Assembly: GCF_014203855.1 (NCBI RefSeq)
Contig: NZ_JACHJV010000001.1
Location: 6,076,001-6,140,000 of the forward strand
Direction of reading: 5' to 3'
Length of the DNA stretch: 64,000 nucleotides
DNA from: Kitasatospora kifunensis
Lineage (GTDB): Bacteria; Actinomycetota; Actinomycetes; Streptomycetales; Streptomycetaceae
Position numbers and translations under genes: made by a program. Every line of letters starts with the position of its first letter. The first letter of the stretch is position 1. Shown here piece after piece: positions 58,243 to 64,000 of the stretch. Under the pieces are notes generated by a model. It was given only the letters and a program-made list of their open reading frames with translations. It did no database searches and was not told the origin of the DNA.

Positions 58243-58648
58243 TCACTCCTTGTCCGGGTGGAACGGCATGCTGAGGATCTGCGCTCCGATGGCCTCGGAG
58301 AACGGCAGAGGCTGGAACACTGCGCGAACGCCGGTTGTTGGTGGTTGAGCGGATAGTGCACGCCCACGGCGACACCGTCGGCGCGCAGCCGGGAGTGGAC
58401 TTCGTCCCGGACCGCGGCGGGCACGCGCACGACGCAGTTGAACGGCACGGTGTGGTCCACGTCCAGGTCCACCAGGGCGACCTGCTCTACGCCGTGCAGC
58501 GCGGTGGCCTCCTCGGGGGTACGTGGGACGATCGCCCCGCCGTCGCCGCACGTTAGCGACTTGACGGCGTCGAAGCTGAAGCAGGTCAGGGCCCCGGTCG
58601 CACCCACGCGCTGGAGCCCGGCGAACGAGCCGAAGGCGTGCGCGGCTA
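58243..58648 (-). pseudogene. DegT/DnrJ/EryC1/StrS aminotransferase remnant
   Basis: The fragment opens without a start codon at AAHAFGSFAGLQRVG and continues with TGALTCFSFDAVKSLTCGDGGAIV, which contains the PLP-binding Lys context of sugar aminotransferases. An internal deletion of roughly 100 residues follows. The C-terminal part reads VGVHYPLNHQQPAFA, then shifts frame into FSEAIGAQILSMPFHPDKE before the stop at 58243. The N-terminal half of about 180 residues is missing. The gene is clearly broken. It suggests a former aminosugar pathway beside the MurG-like transferase. Confidence 0.85.
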
Positions 58649-58813
58649 CTTGTGGCAGCGGAGGCAGTCGCAGAGCGGCCACGATTCGTAGCGGGGTGCG
58701 TAGCCGAGTTGGTCGTTGCCGGAGTACTCCTCGCGCTTCACCTCGACCAGTTCACCGTTCTCGTCCTTCCTGCTGACAGTAAAGGTGAAGAGGGATCGTT
58801 GCTGCTCGCTCAC
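58646..58813 (-). CDS. Small hypothetical protein with CDCLRC motif
   Basis: 55 residues from GTG 58813, whose GTGA overlaps the stop of the ATP-binding gene. It reads MSEQQRSLFTFTVSRKDENG and ends with YESWPLCDCLRCHK. The C-terminal CxCxxC could bind a metal. Translational coupling and good codon use support a real gene. Its stop touches the DegT remnant, so its 3' end may be a junction created by deletion. Confidence 0.6.
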   Translation of the reverse strand: MSEQQRSLFTFTVSRKDENGELVEVKREEYSGNDQLGYAPRYESWPLCDCLRCHK

Positions 58814-59289
58814 GCGGCGGCCACCGCACCGGCCGGGGGAGTGGCCTTCTCGCGGGTGCGGCGCACCAGGGCACCCAGACGCTCATCACCGGTCAAGGAC
58901 GCGTCAGCAGCGATCAGGAAATGGACCGTCTTGCCCAGCTCCCTCGGCTCCCACCCCCAGGAGTAGGCAAGGCTGTCGACCAGGGCGAGGCCACGTCCGG
59001 AACCCTTCTCGTAGTCAGGGGTAAGCACCACGGGCAGTCGAAGCGACCGGTCAGTTACCTCGACCTTGAGGTGGTTGCCCGTCCACTCCACCTGCACCCA
59101 ACACTCGCCGCCCGCGTGGATCAGCGCGTTGGTGATGATCTCACTGGTGCACAACTGCGCGTCGGCCACCGCATGCCCTGATAGGGGAAGGCCCAGCTCA
59201 TTGACCAGCGCGGCGATTTGGCGCCGTGCCTTGGCCACCGCACCGTCGCCGGCCTGGACGTGGAAGAGATTGATGGGGCAGTCGTTCAC
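58810..59289 (-). CDS. RsbW-like ATP-binding protein
   Basis: 159 residues from GTG 59289, with AGGAG 7 nt upstream. The GHKL signatures are LCTSEIITNALIHAGGECWVQV (N box), KGSGRGLALVDSLAYSWGWEPREL (G box) and a final HFLIAAD strand. It is the second gene of a three-gene coupled operon (59531 to 58646), with a small CxxC protein before it and a small CxCxxC protein after it. The divergent XRE/TPR regulator completes a WhiJ-like locus without DUF397. Confidence 0.87.
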   Translation of the reverse strand: MNDCPINLFHVQAGDGAVAKARRQIAALVNELGLPLSGHAVADAQLCTSEIITNALIHAGGECWVQVEWTGNHLKVEVTDRSLRLPVVLTPDYEKGSGRGLALVDSLAYSWGWEPRELGKTVHFLIAADASLTGDERLGALVRRTREKATPPAGAVAAA

Positions 59290-59531
59290 GCCGCGCTCCT
59301 GGCCCTGGTCTCGATCGCCACCTGGCACGGCCACTGCGTCTCGCAGCGAACGCACTGGCCGTTCTGGCTGCGGTGCTCGTCCAGCAGTATCCGATTGGTG
59401 GTTGCGGTGTCGCTGCTGGTCGACAGCCGGGCCGGGGCCCGGCGCGGCAGCGCGCGCTTGTACGGGTCGACCAGCGCACTGGAGGCGCCGTTGAGGTGCC
59501 ATGGGTGAGGGGAGCGGTGGGCAGTGGTCAT
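59286..59531 (-). CDS. Small hypothetical protein with CxxC motif
   Basis: 81 residues from ATG 59531, behind GGAG. The C-terminal part has DEHRSQNGQCVRCETQWPCQVA, with three Cys. The stop overlaps the GTG of the ATP-binding gene by 4 bp. Small Cys-containing proteins before RsbW-like genes are common in streptomycetes. The function is unknown; metal binding or redox sensing is possible. Confidence 0.65.
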   Translation of the reverse strand: MTTAHRSPHPWHLNGASSALVDPYKRALPRRAPARLSTSSDTATTNRILLDEHRSQNGQCVRCETQWPCQVAIETRARSAA

Positions 59532-59646
59532 CAGCGTCTCCGGGAATCGGGTGCGTGCGGTGGCCGGTATCGCATGGACGGACATGACGGTCCGTCAGTG
59601 CCGTGCCACCACCTTCGTGGGTGGTGTGTGCGCGGATCCACTGCCG

Positions 59647-59668
59647 CGTCCTATAGGGCCGTCCTATA
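59647..59668 (+). promoter_or_regulatory. Direct repeat CGTCCTATA overlapping the XRE/TPR gene promoter
   Basis: CGTCCTATA occurs at 59647-59655 and 59660-59668 (13-bp period). TATATT (59665-59670) can act as a -10 element, which would place the start of transcription at or next to ATG 59677 and give a leaderless mRNA. Regulation by the encoded XRE protein is plausible. Confidence 0.55.
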
Positions 59669-59676
59669 TTTCGGGG

Positions 59677-60894
59677 ATGGACCAGGAGCCGGATGTCTGG
59701 ACACACCCCGAACTGCGGGCTGCGGTGGCGGCCGAGGACTGGCCGACGGTGCTGAAGAAGTGGCGATTCCTCACGCGCATCAACCAGAGCAAGCTCGGCG
59801 CGCTGGTCGGCCTGGCGCAGCCGGACGTTTCGGCGATCGAGAATCGGCGCAGGGACGTCACGTCGGTCGAGGTCCGCCAGCGGATCATTGACGGCCTGCG
59901 GATCCCTGTGGAGCTGCTGGCCGGTGGCCGGGAGGATCTGCCGCTGCCGTCGATGGTGCTGCCCGGTGTCGTCGCCGACCCAGAGATGGACCGCTTGCTG
60001 AAGGTGCGCAGCGGCGTGCGGCTCGACACCGCTTCGCTGGAGGCGATGGAGCGGCTGCTGGCCGAGCACCGCCGCGCGGAGGACACGTTGGGTTCGCGGG
60101 TGATGAACGGGGTGGTGGCCGCGCAGTTCGAGTCGGTGGCCGGGCTCTACGACCAGGCGCGCGGGCCGCTCGCCGACCGGCTGGTGAAGCTGCTCGCCGA
60201 GTACGCCCAGTTTCTGGCGTGGATGGCGCAGGACCAGGACAATGCGCCCGTAGCGCTCGGCTGGTTCGACCGTTCGTACGACTGGGCGTTGGAGTCGGGC
60301 TACGGCGACATGGCCGCCACCACGATGAGCATGAAGGCGCACCTCGCGTGGTCGCACGGCAACGGCCGCCGCTGCATCCGGCTGGGCGAGGCAGCAGCGT
60401 CCACCGTGGGGGCGACCGACGCGACCCGGGCCATGGCGGTGCAGATGGCCGGGCGCGGACACGCCTTGGAAGGTGACGCCGATGCCGCCCACCGCAGGCT
60501 GGACGAGGCTCGGCAGATCATCACTGGGACGGCGGACGCTCCGCCATGGCTCTACTTCTACGGTGAGTCGTGGTTCGCCGCACAGCGCGGCATGGCGGAA
60601 CTGCACCTGAAGCAGTGGCAGAGCGCAGCGGACAATCTGGCCGTTGGCCTGGCGGGCTTTGCGTCCACCTACCGGCGGGATCGGGCCTGGTACGGGGCCT
60701 GCCTCGCCCACGCCTACGCGGGCGGCGGCGAGGAGGAGGCCGCGCTGGAGACCGCGTTGGCGATCGTCGGCGACGCATCCGAGGTGGGCCGGCCGCATGC
60801 CTGGGGCGAATTGCATACTGTGGCAGGCGTTTTGCTGCGAAGAGGTGCTCCGCAAGGGCGGCTGCTGTTCGACGCTCTGGCGGCGCTGGACTGA
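59677..60894 (+). CDS. XRE-family regulator with TPR-like C-terminus
   Basis: 405 residues from ATG 59677. The helix-turn-helix lies about 24-75 (FLTRINQSKLGALVGLAQPDVSAIENRRRDVTSVEVRQRI). The C-terminal 270 residues are helical repeats (YAQFLAWMAQDQDNAPVALGWFDRSYDWALESG, AAHRRLDEARQII, AHAYAGGGEEEAALETALAIV). This architecture matches the large streptomycete XRE/TPR group that responds to cell-density or partner signals. It faces the ATP-binding operon and is followed on the same strand by DUF5919 and PP2C-like genes. Confidence 0.88.
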   Translation: MDQEPDVWTHPELRAAVAAEDWPTVLKKWRFLTRINQSKLGALVGLAQPDVSAIENRRRDVTSVEVRQRIIDGLRIPVELLAGGREDLPLPSMVLPGVVADPEMDRLLKVRSGVRLDTASLEAMERLLAEHRRAEDTLGSRVMNGVVAAQFESVAGLYDQARGPLADRLVKLLAEYAQFLAWMAQDQDNAPVALGWFDRSYDWALESGYGDMAATTMSMKAHLAWSHGNGRRCIRLGEAAASTVGATDATRAMAVQMAGRGHALEGDADAAHRRLDEARQIITGTADAPPWLYFYGESWFAAQRGMAELHLKQWQSAADNLAVGLAGFASTYRRDRAWYGACLAHAYAGGGEEEAALETALAIVGDASEVGRPHAWGELHTVAGVLLRRGAPQGRLLFDALAALD

Positions 60895-60951
60895 GCTGGA
60901 CGGGGGTACCGTCCAAGAGGGCCCGCAGCTGCTCTAGGAGTTGAGGAACGG

Positions 60952-61527
60952 ATGATCTGGCCGGACTCCGTCCGGGCGAACGTCAAGACCGGGCATGACC
61001 GGGAGGTGTTCGCCGTATATCCCTACCGCTCGGCCTGCCCGAGTTCCGTCTGGGCCCAGTTGATGTCCGATGCCACATCCGAGATCTTCCTGGCCGGATA
61101 CACCAACTACTTCGTCTGGCTGGAGCAACCAGCGCTGCACCAGACGCTGCGCCGCAAGGCGGAGAGCGGTTGCCGGGTTCGCTTCCTGCTCGGCGACCCC
61201 GGCTCCGAGACGACACGCCAGCGCGAGCAACTCGAAGACGTGGCCCTCACCGTCTCGACCCGGATCCGGATCACCCTGGAGAACGTTGCCAAGCTCGCCG
61301 CAGTCGGCGGCGTCGAGGCCCGCTTCAGCGCGCCGGAGGACGGCCCGAACCATGTGAGCCTGTCCGTCTTCCGGTTCGACCAGCACGCATTGGTGACGCC
61401 CCACCTCGCCCGCGTCGTCGGCCACGACTCACCGATGATGCACCTGCGGCGCGGCCAGGACGGCGGACTGTTCGACCGATTCACCGAGCATGCCGAGGAG
61501 TTGTGGGGGCACGGTATCCCCGTATAG
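60952..61527 (+). CDS. Stand-alone DUF5919 (phospholipase-D-like) protein
   Basis: 191 residues from ATG 60952, behind GAGGAACGG. It resembles DUF5919, usually the C-terminal part of XRE regulators: EIFLAGYTNYFVWLEQPAL, CRVRFLLGDPGSETTRQREQLE, then a SVFRFDQHALVTPHLAR strand pair and PMMHLRRGQDGGLFDRFTEHAEELW. Here it stands without an attached DNA-binding domain, 57 bp after an XRE/TPR gene. It may be a sensor that works in trans with that regulator. Confidence 0.78.
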   Translation: MIWPDSVRANVKTGHDREVFAVYPYRSACPSSVWAQLMSDATSEIFLAGYTNYFVWLEQPALHQTLRRKAESGCRVRFLLGDPGSETTRQREQLEDVALTVSTRIRITLENVAKLAAVGGVEARFSAPEDGPNHVSLSVFRFDQHALVTPHLARVVGHDSPMMHLRRGQDGGLFDRFTEHAEELWGHGIPV

Positions 61528-61585
61528 CCCTGTCCTGTCACTCGATGTACCCGATGTACTCGACCGCTACGGAAAGCAGGCCGTC

Positions 61586-62404
61586 ATGAGATTTGCAGCC
61601 GCAACCGCCCCTGGCTCCTCGGCGCGGGCCAGCGAGGACTTCCTGGCGGTCAACCCCCGGGTGGCCCTGGTGCTTGACGGGCTCTCCTCTCCTGCCGAGT
61701 TGGGATCCGGCTGCGTCCACGGCACGCCGTGGTTCGTCGCCCAGCTTGGCTGCGGCCTGCTGCAGGAAGCCACCACCAGCCTCGAACGGCCCCTGGTCGA
61801 CTGCCTGGCCACGGCGATCTCCCGAGTCGCGGATCTGCACCGCGACAGCTGCGACCTGACGCATCTGGGAACTCCGTCCTGCTCGGTCGCGATGCTGCGC
61901 GAGGGGCCCGAACTGGTGGAGCACCTGTCCCTGTTCGACTCCGTCATCCTTCTCGACGGACCTGCCGGTCTGAGCGTGCATTCCGACTTGCGAGTGGATG
62001 GGTATGCCCAGGAGGAGCACCGGATGACCGAGCGGTACGGGATCGGGACGCCTGAGCACCAACGGGCCGTCAGCCGACTGGTGGCCGCGCAGCGTCCGCA
62101 CCGTAACGTCCCCGACGGCTACTGGGTCGCGGCTGCGAACCCCCGGGCCGCCCAGCACGCAGTCACCGGCGCTGTCCGGCGCGATCACCTCGTGCGGGCG
62201 GCGATCATGAGCGATGGCGTCTCGTGCCTGGCCGAGGACTACGGCCTCACCGACTGGAAGGGACTGCTCGACCTCCTGGGCGAGGAGGGGCCCGAGCGGG
62301 TCATCGCTCGCGTTCGGGACGCCGAAGCAGGTGATCCACTCGGCGAGCGGTGGCCGCGTTACAAGGCCAGCGACGACGCAACAGTCCTGTTCTGCGAGTT
62401 CTGA
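61586..62404 (+). CDS. PP2C-like phosphatase family protein
   Basis: 272 residues from ATG 61586, with AGCAGG upstream. Features of actinobacterial PP2C-like proteins are seen: ASEDFLAVNPRVALVLDGLSSP at the N-terminus in place of the GxNEDxxxxxxxxFxVADGMGG pattern, SCSVAMLREGPELVEHLSLFDSVILLDGP, and AIMSDGVSCLAEDYGL, where the SDG motif supplies a metal ligand. It follows DUF5919 by 58 bp. Together the XRE, DUF5919 and phosphatase genes look like one signalling operon. Confidence 0.72.
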   Translation: MRFAAATAPGSSARASEDFLAVNPRVALVLDGLSSPAELGSGCVHGTPWFVAQLGCGLLQEATTSLERPLVDCLATAISRVADLHRDSCDLTHLGTPSCSVAMLREGPELVEHLSLFDSVILLDGPAGLSVHSDLRVDGYAQEEHRMTERYGIGTPEHQRAVSRLVAAQRPHRNVPDGYWVAAANPRAAQHAVTGAVRRDHLVRAAIMSDGVSCLAEDYGLTDWKGLLDLLGEEGPERVIARVRDAEAGDPLGERWPRYKASDDATVLFCEF

Positions 62405-62497
62405 CCAGCGGCAGTCGGGATTGGGTGCGGCTCTCGTTGAGGGACTTGGAGATGTGGGGCTTGTCTGCGGCTTTCCTGATTCGTCTCCTACGGTGGT

Positions 62498-62659
62498 GTG
62501 ACCGAGCAGAACGGTCACGCTCCGACGTCCGATCAGCCCGATGATCCGGGTGGGGATCCGGACGATCGGCCGCCGTCCGGCGTGCCGGGCCCGGTGGTGC
62601 ACTCCTCCGGCGGGATCCCGCCGGAGGCGGACTGGCCACCAACCCGAGACGGTGACTGA
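62498..62659 (+). CDS. Small Pro/Asp-rich hypothetical protein
   Basis: 53 residues from GTG 62498, reading MTEQNGHAPTSDQPDDPGGD and ending PPEADWPPTRDGD. It is acidic and low in hydrophobic residues. The third codon position is strongly G/C, as in real genes here, but the ribosome site is weak and a 24-bp palindrome lies inside the frame, so it may be only a structured intergenic region. Confidence 0.4.
   Translation: MTEQNGHAPTSDQPDDPGGDPDDRPPSGVPGPVVHSSGGIPPEADWPPTRDGD
62604..62627. terminator. 24-bp perfect palindrome downstream of the PP2C-like gene
   Basis: CCTCCGGCGGGATCCCGCCGGAGG is fully self-complementary, forming a stem of up to about 11 bp with a minimal loop. It lies 200 bp after the PP2C-like stop and 100 bp before the next gene and may terminate or regulate. 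Confidence 0.45.
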
Positions 62660-62726
62660 CATGACATCAAGTCGGTGAAAAACAGCGGGCCTTGAGGTGG
62701 CTGAAAGAAGGGCCTAACCTTGTCCG

Positions 62727-63524
62727 GTGATCGACAAGGCACGCATGTTCGACGAACTCGGCCCCGTTGTCAGCAGGCATCCGGTGGCCAACGGCAAGCG
62801 ATGGGTGAATGCCTTCTGGGCACTGGGTATCGGCGTCCCGGTCGGCTGGTTGGGCCTGTGGGGAGTGACCGCTACCGGCGATAACGCGTCGGTCGGTGCC
62901 AACAAGGCGGTGGCGTGCTCATCGGCCTCGGCCTGGCCGGGGTCTACATCGCGGTGACTCAGGCACTCCGGGCAGTGCGTGGTGGACCGGCGGAGTACTT
63001 CGAAGTGCGCGAGCGCGGCCTGATCCACGGCTTCCGGCGGGGGCCGACGGTCTTCGCCTGGGACCGGGTTACCGCGATCACCATTCGGACCGCCGAGCGG
63101 GACACCGCGCTCGGCCGGCAACTGGGCATCGGGTACCGGTGCGTGCTCCGCTCGGCCGACGGCCGACGGCCGACGGGCCCGGGTGGACGCACTGGCCGAA
63201 GGGCACGGTGCGTTGGGCCTCGCGGTGCTGAGCCGATGCCCGCACGCGTCCCGGCTCACCGGTGATGAGTGGTGGCGGAAGGCGGGCGGCCGACTGCTGG
63301 CCGTAGGCGCGGCATGCCTGGCCGCGGCCGTCGCCATGATCCTTTTCATCGTGGGCCACCCGGACAAGACGATCACCAACCCCAACGACATCGCTGACGT
63401 GCACGACATACCCGGCCTCAGCGAGACCCAGATACTTCTGCTCGTCGTCGGAATCCTGGTGTGCCTGATTGCGGGCATCACATGCATCAGCCTGTCTGTA
63501 CGGGCTCGGATGATGCGCAGATAG
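62727..63524 (+). pseudogene. Membrane protein gene with two frameshifts
   Basis: A single protein can be rebuilt from GTG 62727 to the stop at 63524. Frame one ends at GDNASVGANKAV (about 62912). Frame two begins GVLIGLGLAGVYIAVTQAL and ends SADGRR (about 63165). Frame three starts ARVDALAEGHGALGLAV. The first break fits one missing G. The second fits an extra 7-bp GGCCGAC unit, present three times at about 63156-63178. The rebuilt protein is about 265 residues with four membrane helices and a central DUF6585-like or PH-like segment (YFEVRERGLIHGFRRGPTVFAWDRV). It may be decayed or phase variable. Confidence 0.7.
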
Positions 63525-63633
63525 GGCGCCGTATGCAGTGATCTACTGCTCTCGGGCCGGGGATGGATTGGAGGAGCGGCCCCGGCGGGGACACATACGG
63601 TGTCGTTGGCTCCCCCGGTAGCCCCGAGGGTGA

Positions 63634-63873
63634 CCAGCGGCCCGCCGTCACGCCGTCGCCCCGGCCGCGAACAACGGCTCGGCCGGCGCCACCGCCGTCG
63701 ACTCCGCCGGCACCGCTGACGCCTCTGCGAGCAGCACCGCCGCCGGCGGTAGCCTGGCCTTCACCGGCGCCCAGGGGATCGGCACCATGACCGGCCTCGG
63801 TGTCGGAGCGCTCGCCCTCGGTGGCGCGCTCACCTTCGCCGTCCGCCGCCGCAAGGCCGGCGCGCACAGCTGA
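63634..63873 (+). pseudogene. C-terminal remnant of a LAXTG-anchored surface protein
   Basis: Open frame from 63634 without a start codon. A Ser/Ala/Gly/Thr-rich linker leads to GGSLAFTGAQGIGTMTGLGVGALALGGALTFAVRRRK and the stop at 63871-63873. LAFTG followed by a membrane helix and RRRK is a LAXTG sortase signal like that of the collagen-like protein. A TGA at 63631 blocks the frame upstream, and upstream sequence (DTYGVVGSPGSPEGD) continues in another frame, so the gene is truncated or frameshifted. Confidence 0.65.
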
Positions 63874-63889
63874 CACCGGTCAACCGCCC

Positions 63890-63936
63890 CGTCCCCGCGG
63901 CCCCGCGGCACGTCCTGAGCGACGTCCGCGGGGACG
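63890..63936 (+). terminator. Hairpin terminator after the LAXTG remnant
   Basis: CGTCCCCGCGG (63890-63900) pairs with CCGCGGGGACG (63926-63936), and the 25-nt loop contains further self-complementary bases. It starts 17 nt after the stop of the surface-protein remnant. Confidence 0.65.
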
Positions 63937-64000
63937 CGGGGGGCCCAAGGGCCTGTCACGCGGGTCAGCCCCTGGCCCGACGCGCCTGCTGGGACTCGCG

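Overview
The window looks like a chromosomal arm or accessory region of a streptomycete (Streptomyces, Kitasatospora or a close relative). Base composition is very GC-rich, GTG and TTG starts are frequent, and many genes overlap by 4 bp. Families typical of that group recur: DUF397 proteins, DUF5753 XRE regulators, RsbW-like ATP-binding proteins, SpoIIE-type phosphatases, LAXTG surface anchors, DUF4241 and DUF5919. No rRNA, CRISPR array, intact tRNA, integrase or replication gene was seen.

Layout. 0-3.3 kb: right end of an FxLD-type lanthipeptide locus (dehydratase cut by the window edge, precursor, ATP-binding protein, a twice-frameshifted gene) facing an XRE/TPR regulator whose promoter carries five helically phased TGTNGGCC repeats. 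3.4-12 kb: DUF4241 protein, a sorbitol-dehydrogenase-like/GMC oxidoreductase/decarboxylase-like operon, a SnoaL domain fused to half a carotenoid oxygenase, an epimerase/LysR pair and an MFS exporter. 12-15 kb: a membrane protein beside a caspase/EACC1 pair (predicted conflict system) and an IS110 remnant. 15-16.8 kb: a wall-anchored protein made of an ice-binding-like head, a collagen stalk and a His-rich segment. 17.2-20.3 kb: WhiJ-like locus (ATP-binding protein, XRE-DUF5753, DUF397, fused double DUF397). 20.3-24.2 kb: two-component system and ABC exporter. 24.8-31.4 kb: flavohaemoprotein, lipoprotein, GHL10 hydrolase, FAD monooxygenase, SnoaL protein and LysR.

31.5-36.4 kb: a divergent EF-Tu paralogue and a coupled pair of an FAD/NAD(P)-binding protein and a PEP-utilising enzyme without its ATP-binding domain. 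36.4-44.9 kb: metallophosphoesterase, SDR with divergent regulator, acylphosphatase/DUF72 pair and two SpoIIE-family phosphatases. 44.9 kb: a 5'-truncated tRNA-Ser(GGA), a likely old attachment site. 45-48.6 kb: MpaB-like oxygenase, and an XRE-cupin regulator facing a CxxC flavoprotein/His-rich methyltransferase pair. 48.6-55.5 kb: a hairpin-rich 586-bp gap followed by a GNAT, LuxE-like and LuxC-ligase fusion operon with a convergent phenylacetate-CoA-ligase-like gene. 55.7-58 kb: SRPBCC/MarR pair and a MurG-like glycosyltransferase. 58-62.7 kb: decayed DegT aminotransferase and a second regulatory locus (small proteins, ATP-binding protein, XRE/TPR, DUF5919, PP2C-like). 62.7-64 kb: a frameshifted membrane-protein gene and a decayed LAXTG protein.

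How the genes work together. Three neighbourhoods look like self-contained systems: EACC1 plus caspase (suicide or defence), LuxE/LuxC-ligase/GNAT (acyl activation and reduction to an aldehyde without luciferase), and the FAD protein plus PEP-type enzyme (unknown chemistry). Several regulators face their targets across perfect inverted repeats. In-frame minisatellites expand linkers in many unrelated proteins, and at least four genes are frameshifted or truncated, so either decay or assembly error is common here.
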